The notes below the pieces were generated by a model that did no database searches, was not told the DNA's origin, and saw only the letters and a program-made list of their open reading frames with translations. A stretch of DNA of 64,000 bases from Armigeres subalbatus (Eukaryota > Arthropoda > Insecta > Diptera > Culicidae): contig NC_085140.1 in assembly GCF_024139115.2 (NCBI RefSeq), forward strand, positions 158,250,452 through 158,314,451, in the 5' to 3' direction. A program made the translations under genes and the position numbers. Below are positions 20,739 through 31,005 of this stretch, piece after piece. Every line of letters begins with the position of its first letter. Position 1 is the stretch's first letter.

Positions 20739-21861
20739 CATTTCGGTCGGGTTTCCACAGACAACGGACCGTTCGGAGAATTATGAATTCAAAGAATCCA
20801 ATGAAACTTTCTTGAAAGATTCTGAATTTGGTTATGAGATGTTGTTTATCTAAGATGCGTATTGTTGCGAGGAATGACAACCGAAATTTGACTCAAGACG
20901 AAGTTTCTTCATATTACCAAACATTATCTCTTGACATCTGTCTGTCCAAGCGACGTTCACTAATAGGTAGTTGCTGTAGGTAGATAGTTTTCACAAAGGT
21001 GGCGTCTTCATGGATTTTATACAAAAGAAAGTTGATTGGAAATAAACTTTCTTCAATGTTCAAAACTCAATCGTAAATAGCGAATTTGATAGCGCGTCGG
21101 AGGGAGATAATGTAGAAAATTTTAATGGATGGAATCACTAACAGCAACCAAGCTACCACGCCAAACCCGATGCCACCGAAACAGACCATTTTCGCAATTG
21201 ACTCTTTGTTTTTATAAAATGTTGGTCCTGAGAAGAACCAATTTTCTTTTCCCAATGTTCCTTTCCAACTAACTGACACCACAATTTGTAATCAATTTTC
21301 AGCATCGGCACTGGCGGTGCGGGATCGCCACAGTGCTATTTTTATGGTCAACCTTTTCTTCATATGAAATTCTGGTTCGTTGAGGTTGAATGATCTGCAG
21401 CAACACATCGAGCACCACCACCAATGCGATGGATTTTCTTTGAAAATGTTATTAGCGCCTCCGTGATGCTGTGTCCGCTCCGCTACGATCGCTTTGATGC
21501 GTCTGCTATGCGTAAAATCTTGTTCAAACTGAGGATTAGATCCAAACCCGCAAGTGATTGATTTTTGATGTCTGTGCTAGTGATGCATGTACGTGATTGG
21601 TTAGTTTACCTATTTCCAAACTTTTTATGAATTTTCGATAATAAATAGTTAAAAATCAGTATTTTTAAATAAATACAAAGAAGCGTTGACTCATCCTTGA
21701 TCGAATGGTCCAAAAAAATTGAAAATCCATCGAGAAACGGCTTAGATATTAAAGTTTAAAGTCTATCATATTTTCGTGACGGTCCCCGATTTTCGCAATC
21801 GTGAAGTGTACCCTAATATAGAAAACACAGACGTAGTCCTACGTCAAAAGTCCAATTTTTG
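20739..21861. repeat. Third tandem unit and right end of the TTA foldback element
   Basis: CCATTTCGGTCGG.. to about 21180 closely repeats 15491-15925, including GGTTATGAGATGTTGTTTAT and GAGCGACGTTCAC-like segments. After 21250 it diverges into unique AT-rich DNA. No coding region is supported. Confidence 0.7.
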
Positions 21862-22278
21862 CGTTACGTAATTAATGGATCTTCCCTTAGTCGTGAAATA
21901 CGAAAGCGCATCATATGTGGATTTCGGGCCTACTACGGACTTCAGAAGAAATTGCAGACAAGATTCACACCCGCACCGAATGTGTCATGTACAAAACGCT
22001 CATAAGATCGGTAGTCCTCTACGGACATGAAAATTGTACCATGCTTGAGGAGAACGTGCAAACACTTGAACTAAGCTTAGGACCATCTTTGGCTGTGTGC
22101 AAGAAGACGGTATGTGGCGGCGAATGATGAACCACGAGTTTGATGAACGCCCAGCTCTATGGCGAACCCAGCATCCAGAGGGTAGCTAATGCCGGAAGGG
22201 TACGATGGGCAGAAATCCAATAATGCCGGACAGCAATCCTACAAAGATGGCTAATGTTCATTCGTCTAACGCTAACCC

Positions 22279-22400
22279 ATGTCTTCGTCATGTTACCATA
22301 CGTACACCGGGAGTCACAATGACCATCTTTTGAATGATCATTCGATTCGAATGCACTTTCGAACAAAAGCTCATGTGAAGAAAAATGTACCATATATATG
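22279..22400. other. Junction sequence between RTE remnant and hairpin repeat
   Basis: An AATGATCATTCGATTCGAATG-like partial palindrome lies at about 22334-22355. No family assigned. Confidence 0.3.
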
Positions 22401-22478
22401 CTGCCGTCATACGTGTATTTGTCCCATGTTTGCTGGGATTCCCTATATACATGGGACAGTTATGCGTATAACGGCAGT
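22400..22478. repeat. 79-bp mini-hairpin repeat (copy 1)
   Basis: Ends GCTGCCGTCATACG / CGTATAACGGCAGT with inner arms GTCCCATG / CATGGGAC. Similar copies occur at 48121, 52051, 52940 (half) and 53010. Confidence 0.8.
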
Positions 22479-22958
22479 ATGGGCCACGTAAGTGTAGAAG
22501 ATAAACAGTTATCAGTTCTTTCATAATCAAATATCAGGAAACAGGAGGGTATATACTTTTGAAAAAAATATATATTTAGATATGTAATATAATTATTCTA
22601 CAAGTTTTGACCACCACGACACAACATACAGCGAAATCACTAAATTTTGACTTTCGAACATCCTCTACTTAATGGCCAGAACCCTATTAGTAACAGTAGC
22701 ATGTAGTAATCAATCTAAAAACGATATTTTAAATGACGGCCACATTCTCTTGTAAATACACACCACTCTCCGAAAGTTGATGTAAATATCTGTTTCTCTA
22801 CATCAAAAGAATGATCAAAATTTGAACCGGAATTGATCGATTATTGTGCCTTATTTAAATTGCGGATAGGTCGTATTACAATTGAGGCGCCATAACGACC
22901 AGTGCCCATCATAATCACCGACATCGCCACCGCAGGTATCCGTATCACACAATGCCCA
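22479..22958. other. F-box gene 3' flank
   Basis: AT-rich sequence with no supported gene. It presumably includes the 3'UTR of the minus-strand F-box/LRR gene ending at 22959. Confidence 0.4.
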
Positions 22959-24742
22959 CTAAACGTACAACGATCGTATACTTCGCATACTTTCCAATCG
23001 CTGTTTCGCGGCATCCGTCAGTTGCGGACAGTTCATCATGTTCAGCCACACCAGCGTTCGGCAGTGATTGATAACGTGGTCCACCGAAGAGTCCGTGATT
23101 GCTCGACATCCGTCCAAGTTGAGCAGCTTCAAACGTTTCAAATCTCGACACAACATCAGCACCGCACTGTCGCTAATCCGCTTGCAAGCATCCACATGAA
23201 CATACTCCAGTTTGGAACACTGGCGAACCAGCGCACGTATCCCGAAATCGGTGATGTTCAATCCTCGGAGATCGATCTTCTTTAATCGCGAAAAACTGAG
23301 GGCCATTAAAGTTTCGTCCGATAGATCCCGACATCGGCTCAAATTAAGGTAGCACAGCTTGGTGAGGTTGGTAACAGCAAAGAACCGAATGCGCTCGAAT
23401 GGCATGTTCACGCTGTCGAAGACGGTCCTGCTGAAGAAGCTGTCATCGATATCGAACGTACGCTGCAGATTCAAATATTCCAAGGATTTCAGGTGCGCAA
23501 ATGAGAGCTGCAAGTCGTGGATGTTCTCGTACGAACATTGATATAGCGTCAAGCTGCGAATGTTGGGCGATTTTTCGAAAAATCGTGGCAATGTGTTTCG
23601 GGAAAATGTGGCAGCTGATACGTAAAGTTTTTCCAAATTAGAGTTCTCATATGAACTCAAATCGAGATTACCAGCTACATGAGTCGCGTCTGTAATTTTT
23701 AGGTACTCTAATCGCTGCATATTACGCAAAAACGATTGGTGCAAATTGTGTACTCGGCATATGTGCAACTTTATCCGCTTCATATTGGGGAGGTTTCTGC
23801 TTATTTCGCTGAGTATCTGAAATTTTTGGAAATATTAGTATTAGATTTTGTGGCTTATGTATAAAGCTGTATGCTATGTTCAAGTTTATATACGAAATGT
23901 GGAACTGTAAAACGACTCACCTGATCATCTGCCGGAAAAAGATTGTCAATGTTGAGATGCACTATCGTCGGTTGCACCCGACTGAGTTGAATAATGTCGC
24001 GCTGCTTTAAATCGTAACTGGATTTTAGCGAGATCTTCTTCAGCTTTAGCCTCTCGATTGTGGATATTTTCTGCAGGAGTGTAGCACTCACTTTGGTGTA
24101 GCTCAGGTTGATTCCTTCCAATGTGCTCCGCACTGCTTGAACAAACTGCACCAACTTCTCGCCCCACCCTTCGAAAGACGAATAGTTCAACTTGAGGACT
24201 TTCAGCCTTGGACATATTTTCTTGAACATATCGAAGCACTCATCGTACACAAAAATTGATCGCAGGGTTAGTGTTTCCAGCTTCTCCAATTTAAAATCGA
24301 CAACGACGTCCTGGATGTGGAAGTCTTCGAATTTCGTAGTTTTCAGAGCCAAGTACCGCAAATTGGGGGTGAATTTAAGCAGCCGGATCAGCGTATCTCC
24401 CGATAACGAACAATCGTTCAATGTAAGATCATGCAGGTTGTCTCCTAGCGAGCGCCACAAGGTGTTGCTCTCTTCGATGGCCACCGCCTTAAGGGTGGCC
24501 TTGGCGTAGCTGCTCTTGGATTTAGACAGAACTCGGCTCCGCTCGCATCCCTCGTACAATCGGCAGCTTTTGAACGATAGCACAAACCGATCCATCAGGG
24601 AAGACGTGTAACAAACCGTATCATACCAGTGACGGCAAGTAAGCCGCACCTGTGCCAGGTCAGACATGGGCAGATGCTGAAATATGGTCACCAAAATTTC
24701 CGTAGGCAGTCGAGGCAGTTGATGCGCATTAGGTGGCTCCAT
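22959..24742 (-). CDS. F-box and leucine-rich-repeat protein (FBXL-like), two exons
   Basis: Exon 1 is 24742-23921 (274 codons), a GT-AG intron spans 23920-23817 (donor GTGAGT, acceptor TTTCAG), and exon 2 is 23816-22959. Joined in phase 0 they give 559 codons. Residues about 8-50 form an F-box (LPRLPTEILVTIFQHLPMSD, ..VRLTCRHWYDTV). Such proteins bring substrates to SCF ubiquitin ligases through Skp1. The rest is leucine-rich repeats, most regular in the last 150 residues, with the cysteine-containing FBXL/AMN1 pattern (LCYLNLSRCRDLSDETLMAL, LKLLNLDGCRAITDSSVDHV, LVWLNMMNCPQLTDAAKQRL). The start is the first Met before the F-box. The substrate is unknown, and orthology to a named FBXL could not be decided. 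Confidence 0.9.
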
Positions 24743-25074
24743 GGCAGGATGAACGTCGCTAGCTGCAACAGAAAGTGTCGTTTAAGACATTTCTACCGCC
24801 GATATTTCTATTCATTTCGATTATTGTTATTACCTTGTAATTATTGAAAGAAATTGACACGACGCAACTAAACAAAGCCGAATATTCACGAGATAACTTT
24901 CACGGGAAAACGGGATTGTTTGTGATGGAAAATTCTTCTGTCATTTACGCGGAGCACGCAAGCAAGGTTGCCAGGCGATGCAGATTTTGTTATGTAGAAC
25001 TGACAGCATATATATATATAATCGCGATTATTTTTCCAATTATACTTAACTAACACCTCTCTCACTTTTAGCTA
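24743..25074. other. F-box gene 5' flank / promoter region
   Basis: Sequence upstream of the minus-strand F-box start. Sense-strand features are not conserved enough to name promoter elements. A TATATATATA run lies at about 25009-25019. Confidence 0.35.
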
Positions 25075-25215
25075 ACGCCCTCCTTAGCTGTGCGGCTACA
25101 AAGTAAGCAAGACCATGCTGAGGGTGGCCGGGCTCGATTACCAGTGCCGGTCTAGACAATTTTCGCATTGGAAATTGTCTCGAGTTCCCTGGGCAATAAA
25201 AGCACTCATACAATA
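25074..25215 (+). mobile_element. Feilai-like SINE, 3'-truncated
   Basis: GCCCTCCTTAGCTGTGCGG, an A box shifted by small indels, GCAAGACCATGCTGAGGGTG, a mutated B box (GGGCTCGATTACC) and the GGAAATTGTCTCGAGTTCCC module. Similarity ends after GGGCAATAAAAG. Diverged from the 43.7 and 61.3 kb copies. Confidence 0.72.
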
Positions 25216-25249
25216 GGTTGTATTTGCAAAATCGAAGCAAAATTGAACC

Positions 25250-25872
25250 GTTTGTTTGAGAAACTGCATACTCAGGAAAATCGTCACATACTTTATGGCA
25301 AAAATTCATGTATTTTGAAACATGAATATCATGCGTCGGCACATACTTAATTGCATACAAATTCACACATGGATACTATGACCCACATGAATAGTATGTG
25401 TGAACACTCATGCAATGAATGTGGGCGCATGAAATATATGTGTCGAAAATATGGAATCCATTTCGCTACCCCCATTGCAAAAATCCATGTGTGAACTCAT
25501 GAATATAATGCGGAGTTTTTTGTGAGTGATATGTAACATTTTTGGCCAAAATGAGATTTTTATATATTCTGAATCCTCGTCCAAAAATACGTATTCTGGC
25601 AAAAAATACGAAAAAAAATTTTGTTCAGGAATCTATGAATTTTTTTTCGTTTGTTTGATAAACTGCATATGTCCACGCACTTTGAAGAGCAATTTTGAAG
25701 TACTGCTTACAGTTTTTTCACCAGAAGTGCCCCAGAGTGTTGAGTTTTGCCAAAAACTATTGATCTGTATCGAAGAAATCGAAAGATTCGGTGCCAGTTC
25801 GTTCAAAAACAGTTTTTTTGTTGTTTTCTCGAAATTGTGTAAAATGGACTTATGCAGTTTCTCAAACAAATG
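25250..25872. repeat. AT-rich repeat with TTTGTTTGAGAAACTGCATA arms
   Basis: TTTGTTTGAGAAACTGCATA at about 25251 and a near copy at 25651 (TTTGTTTGATAAACTGCATA) both pair with the inverted copy TATGCAGTTTCTCAAACAAA near 25852. The 25651-25872 pair also shares CATATGTCCA / TGGACTTATG. This suggests a MITE of about 220 bp next to a partial copy. No TSD was resolved. Confidence 0.5.
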
Positions 25873-26631
25873 AATCAATTCTTCACACAACTAATGACAG
25901 TTCTTTATTGATTCTCACAGTAGAGCAGCAGAGAGGAGGAAATGGCAGCCATGTTTCACTCAAACTATAACAAATATGGGTTTTCCCATATGTGGGAAGA
26001 GCAGAATATGTATGCCTCGACATCGCGAATTTGGCTATCATATTTCCGAAGGAATTCCATTGATTTTTGACGTAAACTACGTCTAAGGGGAAGACTCGGA
26101 TACAGGGTGACAAATGAAAATTTCCAAATCCGAGACCGTCACGAAATCATGTAAGATTTTGAACGTTAATAGCGCATTCATCTTTCGATGGATTTTTGAG
26201 ATTTATATATCAATCGACTTGGAAACTCTCCACCAATTTTCCAGTTATATTAAAACATTTGATTATCAACGTTAAAGTAGGGTATTGGACCATTTTGGCA
26301 GCACCCCTTTTTCCCGTTCGCAACGTGAGTCTCATTCGGCCGTCGTTCAGTGTAGTTGGTTTTTGGGCTCTTCTTTTTGTGCGGTGCTTCGCACCAGTTT
26401 GCCACAAAAAGTAGGGCCAGAGCAGTGACCGCAGTCGGCGATATACATACAAGCGCATGTTTGTGCAAGGATAGGATGATCGATTGTTAGCAACGGCAAT
26501 GCAATGTCATAATGCGATAATCGCAATGCAAATGAACAAACATGTTCGATTCAAAGATAACTTAGGAAAATGGTAAGCCATTTTATGATAAACTGCTAAT
26601 TGTTAATTATATTGTTATTATTAAACTAGTC
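25873..26631. other. Unassigned intergenic sequence
   Basis: Mixed AT-rich DNA with only short chance ORFs. No recognised gene, SINE or TIR pair. Confidence 0.35.
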
Positions 26632-26887
26632 GACCCGGCAGACGTTGTCCTGCATAGTAGGCGAGAATGTGCGTTCCTAACTGCCCATGCAAAGTTCTCA
26701 TAGGAATCACAATTTTAGTTTTTCACGATTTGCTCAACTTTACTCGTAATTTTCGCATTAGAAAATATCATATAAACCCGTCGGAAACTATAACGAATGT
26801 TTCTGCTGAAGAAATGAAAAAAATCCATCCAGCCGTTTTCGAGTTATGCGGATACGAACACAGACCATTTCATTTTTATATATAAGA
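26632..26887 (+). repeat. Unclassified interspersed repeat, CTAGTCGACCCGGCAGACG start and TATATA-rich end
   Basis: Starts ACTAGTCGACCCGGCAGACG, runs through TCCATCCAGCCGTTTTCGAG and ends CATTTTTATATATAAGAT. This head and tail style recurs across insect genomes. A diverged head is at 48595 and a tail at about 50930-51018. Class not determined. Confidence 0.55.
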
Positions 26888-27234
26888 TATGCGCCAAAAT
26901 CAAAAGAATTCAATTTTAATTCAGGAAGTTTGAATGCACTTCAGATACTCTGTGGGTACAATCATGCGGGGCTTATTGTATACGGCTATAGCTTCGGAAC
27001 GCATACTTTATTGAAACGGGCTATAGGTTATAATAGAACTATTACCTTCTAGCTCCCGGATCTAAGATTCTTGCAATTATATTAATAATATGGTTGCACG
27101 AATATGTTATCCATAATGCCACTGCCAGATAGTGGGAGTTAGATTGTAATAAAACAGCACAAATACCCTATTCCCGTCCGCAGCGCTTACTACTTACTAC
27201 TCTGGCGCATCTCAACCGAATGGCTTGGTTTTTG

Positions 27235-27454
27235 GTACCGTTCTGACTCAAATCCCGAATATGACTCATATTCCGAACACTGGCGTTTTAGAGCCCTAAA
27301 ACTAAAACTGTCATTGGTTTTCCGCACTGAGGATCAAGATAACAAACGAATTCAAACTCCCGTGGAGAAAATAACACGAATTAAGTTAAAATGGGCATTT
27401 AAAAGCTAAAGTTCGGAATATGAGTCATGTTCGGAATTTGAGTCAAAACGGTAC
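27235..27454. mobile_element. 220-bp MITE with about 45-bp inverted ends
   Basis: GTACCGTTCTGACTCAAATC.. at the left is mirrored by ..GAATTTGAGTCAAAACGGTAC at the right. The inner ATGACTCATATTCCGAA / TTCGGAATATGAGTCAT also pair. The TSD is unclear. Confidence 0.7.
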
Positions 27455-27850
27455 ATGGCTAGTATTTGTTGATTTCTAGTTGGCGCAACCGGGTTTTATC
27501 GACTCGCGCTTCTTTGTCGGACTCAACAATACGACTATCCCTTCTCTGCCAACTACTCCTCGTCACTCCAAATAACAGAAGGCGGAAATTCTGCCAAAGG
27601 TCCAAGGCTCGTATTCTTCCACCAGTGATGATTCGATGCTCTGACTACCATTGGACAGAGGCACCTGTTTGTCCGTAGCCAGAGCAGAGATTCTTTGCAA
27701 GATCCAGGGCCGATGCGTATCGTCTCGCATCTGTCGTAAAATCGCTAAATCGTGGTACACGCACTCACCAGTATACACCCCCAGCAACAAACATATTGCA
27801 CATCGATCACAGTAACTTATATATCCCGAATTCTCTCACAATATGGTTAC
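27455..27850. other. Unassigned intergenic sequence
   Basis: A 75-codon minus-strand frame at 27563-27790 has no recognisable domain and no splice or homology support. Nothing else seen. Confidence 0.35.
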
Positions 27851-28510
27851 TAGAGTGATTCAAATTTTGACTTTTTTGCCCCCTGATGCTTAAACGATTG
27901 CATTTGCCATTTTAATAATCCTCCTAAATTTTAAGTTGATTTGGATCTAATTTTTAGCAAATTTGGATGTAATTTGACTGTGCATTTAAAGTTTGCATGG
28001 AAATTACTATGGAAACTAACCATAATGTGAATGACCGTTCCGTAAGGTGGTCCATGAACTATTTAAATATAATCAACACATTGAGTACACAGAATACTTC
28101 TCAAACTGAAAGGCAGTTGTTGTTGCGAAGTGATTTCTCGTTTAGAAGCAAAGTTATGAAGAAAACAAAAATGCTCATTTTTGATATTGATGTTATCGAA
28201 TTTCCCACGATTCAGTATTTCCTTAATAAATTTTCTTGCGAGCATCAAATCGTTTGGCAACAAAGACGGTCTGTTTCATTGTAAAATTTCCTGTATTGCC
28301 GGTGTACTCATATGTTTTAGAACTTGAAGGAAGCGTTAGGGAACGGTTTTCCATGAAAGCTACTGTTTTCATAGTAATTTTCATACAAACTTCAACCGCG
28401 CGTGCTCACTCAAATTAGATCCAAATCAACTTAAAATTTAGGAGGATTATTAAAAGGCAAATGCAATCGTTTAAGCATCGAGGGCAAAAGTCAAAATTTG
28501 AATCACTCTA
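27851..28510. mobile_element. hAT-like long-TIR MITE, 660 bp, 8-bp TSD ATGGTTAC
   Basis: Starts TAGAGTGATTCAAATTTTGA and ends with its complement. The inverted arms of about 105 bp match closely (..CTTAAACGATTGCATTTGCC.., ..CCTCCTAAATTTTAAGTTGA..). ATGGTTAC occurs exactly at 27843-27850 and 28511-28518. Non-coding: the 95-codon frame at 27997 lies inside the element without domain support. Confidence 0.9.
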
Positions 28511-28518
28511 ATGGTTAC

Positions 28519-29832
28519 TGCAACAAGATTGGCTCAACGTGTGCTGCTGGTTGGGATATCATAACCATGTAACGCTAGTGAGTTATTTTTATTTCAGAAC
28601 AGTATTATTTAATAATCATACTCCACTATTTCCACCTATATATTACTACAAATAAACTAGAATAGTGGTCGAAAACTTAGAATGAAACTGAATCCCTACT
28701 AATTTTACTCTAAGTCGAATGCAACAGTTGGAACTGTGAAAAGCATTATTACCACTTGGGGTTTTAAAGTTAAAATTTTAGGTTATCGTACCGTCGTCGG
28801 GGAGACAACGGGTCAAATGGGGGTGAGAATGGGTCACTGTTTCAACTACATAGAATGCTTGTAGAATAGATTTAATGTATCTGAGAACAATAAAACTGAA
28901 TTATAAATGACCTTTTTGAACGATTTTGTTATCCGACTTCCAGATTGTCGGTGAGGGCTCGGACGTCACCCCTGAATACGGTATCCAACAATTTTTTATA
29001 TTTTAAGTTATGGTAATTTTGTTCTAAACCAGTGACATAAGTAATCGAATGAATTATCTTAAAATATGACTACATTCCTCAATGCACCAAACTATTCTAC
29101 GTAGTTTACGTTGGGCGGTCGTGTCTTGTACATAACCCTTCAGATTTTTTTGTTTGGGATGAACCACTGCGTCCATTTCATTGAACTTTTGTAGTATACC
29201 CGTGTCATTTGTTTAGTGCATGTCTTTCTGCTCGATTTCTATTGAGAAGAAATGAAGTAGTCGTTTTAATTCAGATATTTTCTCAAGCTTAATGTAAAGC
29301 CTCTTTAGATTAAGGTACCGCTATTTATACCCTTTGAGAAATGGCTTATACCAACTCTCAAAGGCGCGCCCCTCAATCAGTTTCGGCTCAACAATAAGTG
29401 GGATAATACTGATTTTGGCCATGCAGATAGGTCGTTTTGAAAATTTTGTCTTGCTTTGTCTCTGTTTATTTTAAATATTTTTTTTCAAATTTGATATTGT
29501 CTCAATATAAAGACCATATAAGCCGTTAAGTATTTTAAGGATTTTTTTATTGTTATATGTTTGTTCTAATAGATTGTTACTATTATTTTTTCAACCAGCA
29601 TTGAATCAGCATATCGCTAGTTCAGTTGAAAACCGGAATGGGGGACTATCGAAGTTGGATTTTTCTCGCAATTCGTAAGTTAAACCAAACTTCGCTAGTA
29701 GTGCGCTAGTCTAATTAGGCCCTTATTGGCTTGCTACTCCAACTTCCAATGGTTTAGAATAAAAGAAACGTAAAATCCTTCGTGTTTAGCATTATTATGG
29801 CAAAATATAACAATTGTTCGAAATTAAAAAAC
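28519..29832. other. Unassigned intergenic sequence
   Basis: AT-rich, no ORF of interest. A GGGAGACAACGGGTCAAATG segment near 28800 looks like part of a dispersed repeat, but no second copy is in the window. Confidence 0.35.
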
Positions 29833-30026
29833 TAGAGGAAATGACGGCTTTGGCAGGTTTTGTTCTATTATTGTCAGGGGGTTTTTTGTTGACCAAATTT
29901 TATGAAATTTGGCCAAAATATTCTTTGGTATGCAAAGTATGTTTAGGCCAAATTTGAGCAAAATTAGTTATAGAAAACCCCCTGACAATAATAGAACAAA
30001 ACCTGCCAAAGCCGTCTATCCCCCTA
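29833..30026. mobile_element. 194-bp palindromic MITE
   Basis: Inverted arms GACGGCTTTGGCAGGTTTTG.. / ..CAAAACCTGCCAAAGCCGTC continue through CTATTATTGTCAGGGGG. The outer ends TAGAGG.. / ..CCCCCTA match less well. It may have a TA target; no longer TSD is visible. Confidence 0.75.
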
Positions 30027-30326
30027 TATAAAATTCTTTGTACTGTACTTATGCAAAATAGCAAAAATTCTAGGGGGGCTAATTAAATCATAGCCCCGCT
30101 GTAGTTACGCCAATGGGTGTGCACTATTCGGAATAAACGAAAACGACATGAGTGATTTAAAAATATCCCTCTACTCGCTTGAGAGTAAGAAAACGCCTTT
30201 ATCCGCAGCACTCAGTAGAAAACAAGAGCTAAGGACATTTTCAAAAATCATGCTAATAATTATCATCTTTTTATTTACAAACGAACGCATTGGTATTCAA
30301 ATATTTATGTGTTGGATGAATAAATT

Positions 30327-30649
30327 TTACTTTTTCTCAAGTGATGGAGAAAGGTTCCTCCCCAAGACGTTTTCCTTGTAAACCAATTTATCAACTTTCG
30401 TTGCATCCTTGAGATGTTCCTCATCGGTAATCCGTTCCACTCGTTTCTCTTCAATCGATTCTAAAATATGCATGAATTAAAACAAACCAGGAACGACTAG
30501 TATAGTTGAAACTACTTACTGCTGTATGGCGTGTACTTGTCCGAAAGAAGATTCTCGATGTTGTATCCGACGACACCTACAACGGCCGCCACCGGTAGCG
30601 TAATATACACAGCGTTTGATCTAAGAAAATGCACGATTATTGGCCACAT
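30327..30649 (-). CDS. SMIM12: Small integral membrane protein 12 (SMIM12), two exons
   Basis: Exon 1 is 30649-30520, the intron has donor GTAAGT (30519-30514) and acceptor TTTTAG (30462-30461), and exon 2 is 30460-30327 ending in TAA. The joined CDS is 264 nt, 87 aa; the human protein is about 92 aa. The N-terminus MWPIIVHFLRSNAVYITLPV, then AAVVGVVGYNIE, is the single membrane segment. It matches the MWP start and the PVA-VVG-VGY pattern of the SMIM12 (C1orf212) family. A charged tail follows (SIEEKRVERITDEEHLKD, ..NVLGRNLSPSLEKK). The MWP methionine was chosen over upstream in-frame ATGs because it is the family's N-terminus. Molecular function is unknown. It is divergently transcribed from TAF2. 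Confidence 0.92.
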
Positions 30650-31005
30650 TTTGAGCTCAAATGTTCCTAAAATACTTCCGCTTAAAATACTTCCTAGTTT
30701 AAAGATTAAAACTAGAATAAAAACTGGAGAAACTCGTATCGCGATGTGATGCAACTGACGCGTTGTTTATGTTTTTCCGGGAAACAGCTGATTTTGACAA
30801 TTTACAAACTGACAGCACTATATGCTGTCAATTTACTGTTATTCGGAACTTTTCAGACTACAACCCTGGAACAGTTATTTCCCGGCCGCGGCGTCGTTTT
30901 CGCTGACAGAAGTAAATATTGATATTTTTTCTGAATGGAAGCTTGAACATATTTTTAAATTTTTCTGTAAAAATGTGCATTAGTTTCATGTGATTCATAT
31001 CAACA
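30650..31005. promoter_or_regulatory. Shared divergent promoter of SMIM12 and TAF2
   Basis: Only 356 bp separate the two start codons, which face away from each other. Both promoters and 5'UTRs must therefore lie here unless upstream exons are missed. No TATA box is convincing. A CCGGCCGCGGCGTCG GC-rich patch lies at about 30880-30896, near the middle to the TAF2 side. Confidence 0.6.

Larger units (their letters stand above)
14455..21886. mobile_element. TTA-flanked foldback DNA transposon (about 3.0 kb) interrupted by a Jockey LINE
   Basis: TTA at 14452-14454 and 21887-21889 flanks inverted ends GGGAACGTCCAC.. and ..GATCTTCCC, which match at 20 of 24 positions and share AATTACGTAAC. A second inverted match, GACGTAGGACTACGT, lies slightly further in on the left (about 14621) and GTAGTCCTACGTC near the right end. 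The flanking RTE sequence rejoins in frame across one TTA. Subtracting the Jockey insertion (4418 bp plus a 10-bp TSD) leaves about 3004 bp. The interior has three diverged direct repeats and palindromic arms but no transposase. A 3-bp TTA TSD and GGG-start ends are PIF/Harbinger-like; the assignment is inferred. Confidence 0.78.
6117..22275 (+). mobile_element. RTE-clade LINE copy split by three independent insertions
   Basis: A single dead RTE copy whose pieces lie at about 6117-6625, 13537-13944, 14365-14454 and 21887-22275. Piece 1 has a degenerate HYEEHxNG box, then LIYKKGDKLE and the start of the STTDQ-like RT block. Piece 2 continues with FIDFKASYDSIDRVVLHKIV and GDGLSCLLFNIAL. Pieces 3 and 4 rejoin at ENSVSREIRKRI, then continue to VLYGHEN near the C-terminus. 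Each junction is explained by a TSD: ACCAG for the gypsy element, GGCGAAAC for the hAT MITE, TTA for the foldback element. Numerous stops and frameshifts show it is inactive. The 3' tail is lost near 22275. Confidence 0.8.

Noticed and set aside
27997..28284. 95-codon ORF as a gene
   Set aside because: It lies wholly inside a TSD-bounded MITE.
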